Shown: positions 36,412 through 46,750 of the stretch, one piece after another
Position numbering within the stretch: position 1 is the stretch's first letter
How the letters are laid out: each line of letters opens with the position of its first letter
From: Sipunculus nudus
Taxonomy: Eukaryota; Annelida; Sipuncula; Golfingiida; Sipunculidae
Direction of reading: 5' to 3'
DNA: 64,000 bases
Assembly: GCA_026874595.1 (NCBI GenBank)
Contig: CM049306.1
Location: forward strand, 35,790,019-35,854,018
Made by a program: the position numbers and the translations under genes
Notes under the pieces: model-generated
Told to the model about the DNA's origin: nothing
The model's database searches: none
The model's input: only the letters and a program-made list of their open reading frames with translations

Positions 36412-38315
36412 GTCTCGTAGCAAGTCCGCAAAGGTATGAAAAAAGTGATGATGTTATCATATTGTATATAAAGTCCATGGTACCGCTCGATCCGGAACCA
36501 AAATACATGCAAATAATAATCATTAAGTTCTTCTGAGAACTGAGCTTCACTGCACGCCCAAAATACTTAGGTTGCGTGGGTTGATGTTATAAAAGGCCGC
36601 GGTCCTGAGCGCCGGAATCCCCTGTGCAACAGACAATAAAATACATCTTAATCGGAGCTGTCCCTTCCGAGTTAATCCCGAAATTCGTACCTTTTCTATT
36701 TATAGGAACGAAGCCACTTGTTTTGACTCTGTGTATATTGAATTTATGGCAACATTATTCGAATAAAAATGATTATGCAATCTGGTTTTAAAGAGGAAGC
36801 TTTTATAATCAAGGGGATATCGGACACCAATTATATCGTGAGGTTATAAATTCGTAATTTCTAAAGACATCTTCCATTTATCTTAGAATTCAAAACATAA
36901 GTGTAACTTGGTGGCAACTTAAATTTACGGTATGATAGGTAAGTGCACTACAATCTACATTTTTTAACCCTGCGCGAGCGTTATTGTTTTCACTCTATTC
37001 TGTGTGTGTGTTTGTGTGTAAATGTAAGCTACGTCCGGACGATATCTGGAGACGGTATAACGGAACTTGTATTAAAATTTATCATAAAGGTTGCTATTGT
37101 GAAAGTGTCCACCCGAAGTTCAGTTTTGGTGTAAGCCCAAGTGTAGGCCTAAATAACCCCGGAATGAGTGTTTTATGGGGTTTTTATAGCACATTTTGCC
37201 GCTTGCACTTGTGGCACGACCATCCGTCGAGCGTCATCCGTCACGTCACAAACGACAATGACGTCACGCCACGTGCCGTTTCCCTGAAAGGTGTCATGCG
37301 TAAACCAACGTACATCATAGGCCGGGGGGGGGGGGGGGGGATTGTTGTTGTTCTTTATGTTAATAGTCAAGTACAGTAATATCATGAGTTCTAGAGCGTT
37401 TTTTTAAATATTCAGTTGATAGTTTCAAGGAATATCACAGGTTTAATTTATTTCCATATCAGTGTATTTGGAATGAACCTGGTTTTCCAATGCGAAATAT
37501 TTCTCTATAAGAATTTCTCAACATATGATTGTTTTAAACTGGTATATAAAAGTTCATTTACAAAGCCACTGTAATGTCAATTTCTTGTACTGGATAAAGT
37601 AAAGTATAGTAAATGAATTTCACGGATTAAAGAAAGAATGACTTTGAGAAACACAATAAGAATCTGAACTTCTAATCCGTTACGTTTATGGTCAAGCACA
37701 GCAAAACCATGATGTTCAGGGCGTTTTTTAAAAAGATTCAGTTGAAAATTTCCCAGGAATAACACATTATTCAGTTGAAAACTTCTCAGGAATAACACAG
37801 GTTTAAATAAAATTACATAACAATGTCTTCCGCTCAGGGTTTGCATCCTCAAATCGGACGCTTTTCCAATTATAACTTAAGATGTTGGCACTTATAAAGG
37901 TGCCCATTCACCCACCTTTTAAAAGAATCTATGTGATTTCTGGCTTCCTCTGTTGTGACATAAAAGCGGACCGAACTGTCTCGCTATTGTAGCTTGCTTT
38001 TCAAATCCCGCGATCGGTCCAATGTTTTCCCCAGAGCAATCCGTCTTCGAAACACTTCTATAAAGACTATAAATGATCTAAGGGAAAATTTGGTTGTAAA
38101 AGTTCTTATAACGCCTTCGTGAAGGATGTATAACTTGTTTAACAACAACTTATTAGTATAAACACAGCAAGATTATTATGTAACCTAAGGTAGTAGGTTG
38201 CATTTATGCGGAGATAGAAAAGTCACTTGTTGTAAAACGCCATTTGCAAAGCTCTGGCTTATCTGATTTGCTGCCTAATGCCCTTGTTTAATTTGTTTTG
38301 ACTACCTTGGCGGGC

Positions 38316-38370
<55 letters not shown>

Positions 38371-41338
38371 GAATTATTATTAGAATATATGACCCTATTA
38401 ATTTGGCTTATATGTGATTGAATAAATGATACTAATCTTATGCCAATTCTACTAGCGTATCTTTTTTTTTATTATTTTTATTAGGATTTAAATTGATTCC
38501 ATCCATCGGTGTTATCTTAATGTCAGAAATCATCGGTGCGGTGAACTGGTGTCATACCCTGAAGGAGATATCATCGACTTCGTATAATTTTGTACATAAG
38601 GTATGTGTATTATAGTTTTATACCTTTGTATATAGTATTACGAATCATATGTACCATACTCAGTTCTGAAAAGTTTAAACTTGTTCGTCGTTTTCTGCTA
38701 GTCATGAATTCGTTTGTCCGTCTGCTACTTTACTCAGAACATTGTTATAAGGTTGATATGTTTTAGAAGGGTTTTGGATGCTTTCATTATACAATGATTG
38801 GAATCTAGATCTCCATAACATGTTATTGTTTAAAGGATTCAATTGAGTCCCCAGATAGTGTACTCGACACGGCCTTCGTTCACAAATATGAGAGGAATAA
38901 TTTCGTAATTGTTCCTGCTTCATTAATATGTGAGAAAATGTCTTATATTTGTTTAGATGGATTCTTTATTGAATGAAACCCAAGCTACACCTGTCAAGCC
39001 GAAATATATACGTAAGGTAAGTAAACAAAAAAGTATGACTGATACTGTTACAACTAATACTACTACTAGTACATCAGCTACTGCTACTGGTGCTACAACT
39101 ACTTCTACTACTACTACTACTACTACTACTACGACTACTACTTCTACTACGACTTCTAATACTACTCCTACTGCTTCAACTACTACTGCTATTTCTACTT
39201 ATACTCCTACTACTACAACTACTGCTACTACTACTACTTCAACAACAACTTCTCCTTTTACTACTTCTACTACTACTCCTACTGCTTCAACTACTTCTAC
39301 TACTACTTCTACTTCTACTCCTACTACTACTACAACTACTTCTATTACTACTCCTACTTCAACAACTACTTCTACTGCTACTACTCTTACTTCTTCCACT
39401 ACTATTACTTAAACTACTAATATTAATACAACATGTAATTTTAATAACAAATTAATATGATGACATGCATATTTAAATATTTACTAATACAACAGAGTTT
39501 ATGGCGAAAATCCCTCAATAATGTTATCATAACCCTTAACGCTGTGTCAGGTCCGTATATTCGACTTAATTTTACAGATTGCGGCTCGGTCATCCCCGAG
39601 CGTTTCTCCCACTTGGAAGACACGGTCACTAAACTCTCTCCGCAAAGAAATATCCACCTTGATTTTGTCCTCGCAGTAGTTTCCTCTCATGTTGGCTTTC
39701 CCTTATGTACTTATTTATTTAGTTGGTACTTTTATATGTGTTATTCGGAATCGTTAATATAGAATATAAAGCAAAATTGTTTTAATCGAATCCCCATTTT
39801 GAATTACATCGGACTGTGCCACATCCTATCCTTACCTTGATATAGAAATAACATACATGTAATTTTGTTTGATAAAAATAACATTTTGCTTCGATCTGTG
39901 TATCGATTTATTAGGAAGGTGGTTTTACCAAGAATGCGATCGTAAATGTTAAAGTTAAAGCACTGATCCCGTGTCCTAACATTTTATTTATGTTTCTGGT
40001 CCATAAACCATTTCAAACATTGGTTGATTATGCTGTATATCCAAACTTACTAGAGATACGACGGCAGAGACCTAAGACCAAATCAAAGATCCTTATATAG
40101 TGTAAATGAGTGAAACATTTGTATTTATGTATACCCAGTTCAGCGGTCTTCTCTTTTTCAGTTGCGAATCATGTTAGAGAGTCTGACAGAAAACCGTAAA
40201 AACAAGAAATATTGTCAGGTAAACAACCTCCAGTCACGTCACATAGTTCAGATCCATGTAACTTCTGAACAATATTTAAATAATCTATCTATAATCGTTT
40301 TCAATCAATCATTTTAACTATTATAAAATAAACATGCCAGCGAATTCAAGTAACTGTATTTTAATTGGTAAATGAGATAAACATGTTACTGAGTTCCAGG
40401 AACTGTTTTTAAATATTACATATAGATAAACCTGTTACAGAGTTCTTGTTACTTTATTTAAAACCACTCTCAGGGGAAGAAGGAGACTCAGCTGGAAGCT
40501 ATGGCCTTGGAGCAGCTCCTGTCGTACTTACGGTATTAGTCAGTCTTCACTTAATCAGATAAACGAAGCATATATTTGTGGATATTGTAAAAAATGTGTA
40601 TTTCTTGTATCGTATCGCAGGAAAACGGATGATATCTTCATAGTCACGTAAATGTCTTATATAATAATAATGATGATGATAATACTACTACTACTACTAC
40701 TAATAATAATACGATCTTTTATACATTTTTTTCTGGATTTGTCTGTGTTCAAAATTTGAATAAACGGTCTTCGGATAAACAACGTTCAATTGTAATATTA
40801 ACAATAACGATAATAACTAGAATTCTTGTAACTGTCATACGACAGTCACGGAGCTCTACCTAAGGAAAGTTGGAGATAATGATGATAATTAAAATACTAT
40901 AGATGAAATAATGTTAACGAAAACATGGATGCTTAACAAAATTTAACAACATCTTCGTGTGGGTATCCTTTAAATTGTGTTCATAACACATCTTTATTTC
41001 GTCTTTATATTACGCTGTATGTTTGATTATCCGAGCTATGAGCTATTGTGGTATTTCTTTTCAGAGAGCCATCGCCTCATCCCTGTTTGTCTGATATAAC
41101 AAGTCGGGAAGGATTATCGACATATGTGACTTCCATTGTACAGCGCTGTCCGACGGGTGGTTTGGTCGGAATTTCTGAGTCCACGAGAATAACATGCTTT
41201 AAGGGAAAACGTGTACCACTACTTCTGAAAGGAATGATTTGCGATATAAACCGTGCCTTCACTCACGATACGTTTGCCGCACTTGCCCATTTAATAAAAC
41301 AGAAAATACAAAGTTTGATAAATCGGGAGTGCAGTTAA
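35869..41338 (+). CDS. Unrecognised predicted secreted protein, paralogue 1 (six exons, 224 aa)
   Basis: I do not recognise this protein. The exons 35869-35977, 38485-38600, 38957-39016, 40162-40218, 40474-40532 and 41065-41338 join in phases 1,0,0,0,2 to 675 nt, exactly 225 codons including the stop. Residues 1 to about 25 are hydrophobic in the middle, resembling a signal peptide. A long helical, hydrophobic segment follows (about 40-75), then an MDSLLNETQ sequon, a basic LESLTENRKNKKYCQ stretch, a helix with MALEQLLSYL, and a C-terminal region with TCFK, MICD, HDTFAALAH and a cysteine near the end. Six cysteines are shared with the paralogue on the minus strand at 7.4-10.4 kb. No transmembrane anchor is evident after the signal. 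The helix content, secretion and small phase-0 exons are compatible with a helical cytokine-like fold. That is inference, and a toxin, hormone or unrelated secreted factor is possible. Confidence 0.7.
36326..36408. repeat. Compound (CT)n-(TA)n microsatellite
   Basis: CT repeats then about 64 bp of TA, in intron 1 of paralogue 1. Confidence 0.95.
36586..36600 (+). promoter_or_regulatory. TATA-box-like sequence inside intron 1
   Basis: ttataaaagg followed by a GC-rich stretch with a possible start region about 30 bp downstream. It could be an alternative promoter of the enclosing gene. No transcript evidence is available. Confidence 0.25.
37408..37805 (+). repeat. Local duplications of a 32-bp-type unit
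   Basis: Copies of ttcagttga, then a stretch like ggaataacacaggttt, occur at 37408-37450, 37737-37768 and 37769-37805, with a related gcgttttttaaa lead-in at the first two. It lies in intron 1 of paralogue 1. Confidence 0.6.
38319..38367. repeat. (TA)n microsatellite
   Basis: Uninterrupted TA, in intron 1 about 120 bp before exon 2 of paralogue 1. Confidence 0.95.
38485..38600 (+). CDS. Paralogue 1 exon 2
   Basis: The acceptor is tttttattag and the donor gtatgt, 116 nt, phase 1 to 0. Encodes IPSIGVILMSEIIGAV then WCHTLKEIS and ends NFVHK. It matches the minus-strand exon at 10306-10442 in phase, in the cysteine position and in the FV(R/H)(K/Q) end. Confidence 0.68.
38957..39016 (+). CDS. 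Paralogue 1 exon 3, 60-nt exon with sequon
   Basis: The acceptor is tttgtttag and the donor gtaagt, phase 0 on both sides, 20 codons. Starts MDSLLNETQA, identical to the other copy. The frame continues open through the donor into a threonine-coding microsatellite, which I take as intron. Confidence 0.8.
39045..39411 (+). repeat. Imperfect (ACT)n trinucleotide array
   Basis: About 365 bp of ACT/TCT/GCT triplets, in intron 3 of paralogue 1. It is in frame with the upstream exon and would encode a Thr-rich run if retained. The other frames read poly-Leu or, on the minus strand, Val/Glu-rich peptides. None of these is supported as protein. Confidence 0.95.
40162..40218 (+). CDS. Paralogue 1 exon 4, 57-nt exon
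   Basis: The acceptor is ctctttttcag and the donor gtaaac, phase 0 to 0, 19 codons ending NRKNKKYCQ. Exact length match to 9173-9229. Confidence 0.78.
40474..40532 (+). CDS. Paralogue 1 exon 5, 59-nt exon
   Basis: The acceptor is ccactctcag and the donor gtatta, phase 0 to 2. Encodes KKETQLEAMALEQLLSYL. Exact length match to 8502-8560. Confidence 0.8.
41065..41338 (+). CDS. Paralogue 1 last exon
   Basis: The acceptor is ggtatttcttttcag, phase 2, ends at TAA (41336-41338). Conserved with 7359-7629: an early cysteine, a GGL(I/V) loop, TCFK, (I/V)CD, HDTFAALAH and a near-terminal cysteine. Confidence 0.8.
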
Positions 41339-41596
41339 TTTGAAAACAACTATCGGAAGCACAGTGTATTCACTGCCTCCGTCATGAGGGTATTCCATTC
41401 GTGTGTGTGTGTGTATGATTGTTCACAACATAACGCATGCAATCATAAACGGAATATCATTAAAATTTCAGGGCATTTCGGGAAATGACCAGTGATATAT
41501 CGATTATATTTTGGAACATGGAACTTCATCAAGGAATATTCATTAGTGCAAGGTCCCTTATACACTAACGAAAAACGGAATAGGAACAGAATAAGT

Positions 41597-41665
41597 GAAT
41601 GCAAACATGGATTGGGGAGTACCCCACAAAAGGGACCCCTCCCCCCCATGGCGGAGGCTTGCGAG
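41597..41665 (-). repeat. Interrupted fragment of repeat R5
   Basis: Reverse-strand copy of the core of the lectin-intron repeat (tgaatgcaaacatgg ... atggcggaggcttgc). It has about 40 extra bp inserted between two catgg motifs. It lies just past the coding end of paralogue 1. Confidence 0.45.
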
Positions 41666-41777
41666 GGATTTAAAAATATATTGTTTTAACACAGAGAACA
41701 TGGTGGGGATTTTATGGTAACATATTGTTTTAACATATTGGATACACATGTTATAAAAAGGTTTCTTTTCATATCAA

Positions 41778-41783
41778 AATAAA
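41778..41783 (+). terminator. Putative polyadenylation signal of paralogue 1
   Basis: AATAAA about 440 bp after the stop codon. The spacing is unremarkable and no transcript evidence is available. Confidence 0.3.
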
Positions 41784-42257
41784 CTAATTATGCCCAGTGC
41801 CCAATCAAAATATAATGGACACGATCATTAACTTCAATGGTATTTAGTATCCCCACCCCATAAACTTAGCTGAGAGAAAGGAATAGTTTTGTTCATTCCC
41901 TTGTGTATATATCTTGCACACCGCATGAACTCTGAATGTCAATTTAGCGTTTTTGATAAGAAAACAATCTAAAAATTTATTAATATTTTAAATATGGCTT
42001 TTATTTATGTATCTGCCAAGCTGGGAATATGTATATTAAAACATGGTTTAATATATTTGTAAATGTTTTCGCCATAATTCATGATTATTTTATTGGTTTA
42101 TGATTTTTGCTTTATGTTCTTATTTGTACTTACAATAAATTTGACTCTGTTTTCTTGTGTTATCAACATTTTGATTGTACGGATGTTTTGCTGAAATTTC
42201 AAGCTTCAATATGTTTAATAGTTATGTGGAACCCATATATGGAATAACGCAGTCATA

Positions 42258-42720
42258 CAGTAAAACCTCATCTAACGACCACCTCCGTTTAGCGACCACC
42301 TTGGAATTACTTAACTTATCATGGTCACGATTTTTTCGCTCTTTATATGACACATTTAAACCTCAGAACTGCGGGCACCTCGTTTTTTCCGTTTTACGAT
42401 CACTCATTTTGGTCCCAACGCGCGACCTGAACCTCAATTATGCGACCACTTAGTACAGAATAAACACTGCCTGGTCAGCCGTAGCTATGGGTCGGGCGCA
42501 AACCAATGCATTACATCCCTAATTGGAAAAGGGCAGTATACGAAACAAGCGCAGGGAATACATCAAAGGGTGTTCACGGATGATCACACCAGAACAATTA
42601 ACGTATTGGATATCCCAACCACCATTACAGACATGTCTGCGCTGGAGGACAAGCTGCAGTAGCTACAGCTAAACACACCAAGTGTCAAAGTCGGCAACTT
42701 TTTATGGATCGGTTTCTCAG
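42258..42720 (+). mobile_element. Pogo/Tigger-like element fragment
   Basis: Begins tacagtaaaacctcatctaa, then cgaccacctccg, close to the 'CAGT.AAACCTCG..AACG.CCAC' termini of pogo-superfamily elements. It continues into remnant frames but no intact transposase or right end was seen. A related terminus lies at 50755-50872. Confidence 0.45.
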
Positions 42721-43387
42721 GAAATAGACTCTGTCAGGGCCCTAACGAATGAGTCTGTTTGGTGTCAAACATAAATATCGCACAAACATTCATTGTTTAT
42801 ATTGTAATGTTGTTAATAACAGAAGTTGTGCTTGCCTTGAGATGTGATTGAACATAGATTTTCATTTTTTTTTCTATCTTTTAGTTTTTCTCATTTATTC
42901 AGTATTAAAAAATAAAATAATACAAAACGTATCGTGGTTATTTCGCGTTTGATTTGGCAAATTTATGTTGAAAGAGAAATCAGTTATCCCAGATTAAATG
43001 AATAGCTCCTTAGGTTATTTTGGTGACTTTGTATAGTATTGAGATGTCGCATCACTATAGCATGAAGGGTTCACCAAACACGTCCAAATTCATTTGTTCA
43101 AAATTGGATTTTTTTTTAGTTTGAATTAGGGTGTTTTAGTTGTGTTTCCCAAACCATGACAAATGTCCATGTCGTAATTATTATGTTGTAAACAGCTTTC
43201 GTTGCCATGGACTTGGAAGACATTTTATGTAGAAGCGTTATGGGGGCTCATTATAATAATTAGGTTAAAAGGGCGGAGCATTTGGGCAGTGGTGGATAGG
43301 TCAGTTCCTACTTTACGCCTTTGAATGTACGAGTGGTGATTAAATCTGGTGTTAATATGACTTGACCATTTATTTAAAGTGAAGGCC

Positions 43388-44041
43388 CGGCTATCCGCTT
43401 CCCAGTTATCCGCTTCCCAAATATCTGCTCACCATATATCCGCGTGCCCAGATATCCGTGTCGGTCGAAAACGGTCGAAAATGTACCTGCACGCTTCATA
43501 TATGCAACGATCTTGGATAAAGATGATGAAGGAAGACATCAAGGAACATTTTAATACAGGAGCTACCGGTTTTTGAAGCATTTTTGACCAGATCGCGACA
43601 TCGCTTTCGAGGCTGGTGTCCTGAATTGGGTCAACGGATTACCGCACGTGTGCGATCACTGAACCGCGACGCTCCAAGCGAACTTGTACGTGTAAGCCCA
43701 TCCCGGCCTTAGTTAAAATTAGTGTTTTAAAATCATTGTTTTATTAAATTATTATTAATTTACACGTTTTTGTGTCAGCTTTATATACATTCTTGCAGGT
43801 TTTTTATTAAGTTACCTCGAGCGATTGTTTTTGCATCATTCATGACACATATATGTTGACGGACGCACAAAAAATCTGATTTTAAATTTGTTGACATAAA
43901 GGTGATTATAGGAGATAATACATATTCCTTATCAATATTTTTTTACCTTAAAATGATATATATATATATATGGAGAGAGAGAAGGAAAGAATGAATTAAT
44001 GACTGAATAAATGAATAAGAGGGAGAAAGAAAGAATAATAG

Positions 44042-44077
<36 letters not shown>

Positions 44078-45331
44078 AATTCAATTTTGATGGATCTTAT
44101 TTAATAATTTTTTTCCGATAACGATATATATGGAGAGAAAGAATAAATGAATGAATGAGAGAGCGAAAGAGAAAGAAAGAAAGAATGAATAAATGAAGGG
44201 ATGAGAGATGGAATGAGAGATATATAGAAAGAAATAATGAGAATAAGGATGAGAATGAGACGGAAAGAGTTCGTGAATTTAATTTTCAAGGTTCCCTTGA
44301 CCTGATTCATTTAACAACTTTGCTTTGTCCGATAATGGTATATGTAAGTCGTCTAATATTGCATAATTAGACTCAAAAACAGAGATGGAGAGAGAAGATA
44401 AAGGAGAGAAAAAGAAAGACGGAATAACTGAATGAATTATTAATTAATAAATGAGAGTTTAATTTTCATGAATCCCAGACTTGTCGCATTAAATTACTTT
44501 ATTTTGACCGATAACGAGGTATATGACGAGAGAAAGAAAGAATGAATGAATGAATGAATGAGAAAGAGAGAGAATGTTTATTTATATAATTACGTGTGTG
44601 ATTGCCTTAATGATTAAATCAAGGTTACATGATCAATGTTTGTATTACACTTAAAGAGAACCCTTTTGCGGCGGAGCGGTTTTCGACTGCACGAATATGC
44701 TTAATTATATCAAGGAAGCGGGGTTTCCCCAGGTTAACGTGATGAAAACATGCAAGCTAACATTTTAAGGTAAAAAAATATTGATAAGGAATATGTATTA
44801 TCTCCTATAATCACCTTTATGTCAACAAATTTAAAATCAGATTTTTTGTCCGTCCGTCAACATATATGTGTCATGAATGATGCAAAAACAATCGCTGGAG
44901 GTAACTTAATAAAAAACCTGCAAGAATGTATATAAAGCTGACACAAAAACGTGTAAATTAATAATAATTTAATAAAACAATGATTTTAAAACACTAATTT
45001 TAACTAAGGCCGGGATGGGCTCACACGTACAAGTTCGCTTGGAGCGTAGCGGTTCAGTGATCGCACACGTGCGGTAATCCGTTAACCCAATTCAGGACAC
45101 CAGCCTCGAAAGCGATGTCGCGATCTGGTCAAAAATGCTTCAAAAACCGGTAGCTCCTGTATTAAAATGTTCCTTGATGTCTTCCTTCATCATCTTTATC
45201 CAAGATCGTTGCATATATGAAGCGTGCAGGTACATTTTCGACTGTTTTCGACCGACACGGATATCTGTGCACGCGGATATTTGGTAAGCAGATATTTGGG
45301 AAGCGGATAACTGGGAAGCGGATAGCCGGGC
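43388..45331. mobile_element. Foldback element with 570-bp inverted arms
   Basis: The left arm (43388-43957) and right arm (44761-45331) are near-identical inverted copies starting gcccggctatccgcttccca. Each outer end is built from about five tandem 15-bp units of the form tatccgcttcccagt. The loop (43958-44760) holds three to four diverged units of about 190 bp rich in gaatgaat/gagaga with a conserved taattttcatg...ccgataacg block. No transposase frame. The architecture matches nonautonomous foldback transposons. Confidence 0.8.
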
Positions 45332-46242
45332 GGACACCAATAACCCCAGACCTGGGTTTGAGGTATTTTAAGGTGGCTGGTGTGATTGTAAGTAAAATGT
45401 ATCTAGAGGGGTCTAGGAGGATGTCCCCTGGCTGCTGTGCCACACATTCAATATACGTTCCAAGTATCAGTACTAATTCTAGAGTTCAAAACTTATAAAA
45501 ATACATTTTCCTGCTCTGTCATATTATTTTATTTAAGCTGATCCACTCTGACTACCGCCAATTGGTATCTACCGATATTCGTGAAACAGTTTCAAGTGCA
45601 TGAACAACAATAATATGCCTGCTAAGTTGGTACAATTAACTAGAATCTATGAGCAGTAACTGAGCACACTTTAATGACTACTTAATAATTATTCGCTATG
45701 ATATGAAACATGAATTGAAGTATGATATTTAAATTTTGAGGATAATACAACCAAATGAACTTTTTCATAATACATCTAAATGTTTCACTTTTATCTTAAA
45801 ATGAATATGCCATGCACATATATGCCTTACTTGCTGCATGATATTCAAAGATCTTTCGTTTTTCATTACCAAAGGGTTATTTTACCTTCAGAATGGAGAA
45901 AAAAATTCATATCAGTGAATAACATGATATAATTGTTTTTGTTACACAACATATATAACGTAGAAAATCTATATATTTTTTGCATATATCCCCAGTTTTA
46001 GGATTAAATGAGTTTAGAGTGGCGGCAAATTCTATGACCGCCCCTGGCGGCACAAACGATGGGTACGCCACTGTCAAGGGCTAGCATCAAATGAACGTCC
46101 TTGAAATCGAGATGTGATTATTCCAAGATCCTGTGTCTTAACGTATGAAGCATTAAACACAGAAAATTGACTAAATGGGGCAAAATTTTTACAATTCACA
46201 ATACAAAACACCAATAACCAGAAAATTTGAAATTCAGCGAGC

Positions 46243-46248
46243 TTTATT
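46243..46248 (-). terminator. Putative polyadenylation signal of lectin 2
   Basis: Minus-strand AATAAA about 260 bp past the stop codon. Confidence 0.4.
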
Positions 46249-46508
46249 TTTATTTTTATTTGGGACGATAAAATAATGTTGCAAAATACCACTTACTGCT
46301 AACAATTTAAGTGTCCGCAATCATACACCTAAAGCCTCACAAATATTGTTAGATGAAACGGTTTTAAAAAAATACATTGCTTCAAAAACAGAAACATAGA
46401 CATAGAATATTCACCTTCCACTTAATATCAGATGTTAGTTAAACAGAATACTAGTATAGTAAAATAGTACAAACAGGGTTCGTCTCTCATAAGGGTTTGC
46501 AACATCAT

Positions 46509-46750
46509 TTATAGTACTGCGGTTTGTTCACATAGAGTGTACACAGTAAAGGGGGGCTCCTCGAAGTCGTCATTCCACTTATATCTTCTTTCAAACCAGA
46601 AACTCAGGTAGTGTTCATTTCCTCCTACGTTGTTCGGTTCTCCTGGATTCCAATTGTCGTACTTCAAAGAAGCACCGGTCGCCGTCCACCTCCACAATCC
46701 CTCTTCATCAGCGTCAGAGCCGGAGGTCCAGTATCCAAAGTCACCTTTAT
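46509..46750 (-). CDS. Lectin 2 exon 4, second half of CTLD
   Basis: The acceptor is atacatacag, ends TAA at 46509. Contains GYWTSGSDADEEG, GEPNN, EHYLSFW, WNDD and the terminal cysteine in TLCEQ. A (TA)n run sits just upstream of the acceptor. Confidence 0.9.

Noticed and set aside
37021-37136. Possible extra exon of paralogue 1 with CKLRPDD...GCYCES
   Set aside because: In the phase required between exons 1 and 2 it meets a stop, and the paralogue has no counterpart.
39090-39455. Poly-Leu and minus-strand Val/Glu-rich open frames
   Set aside because: They are alternative frames of the (ACT)n array with no start context, domain or splice support.
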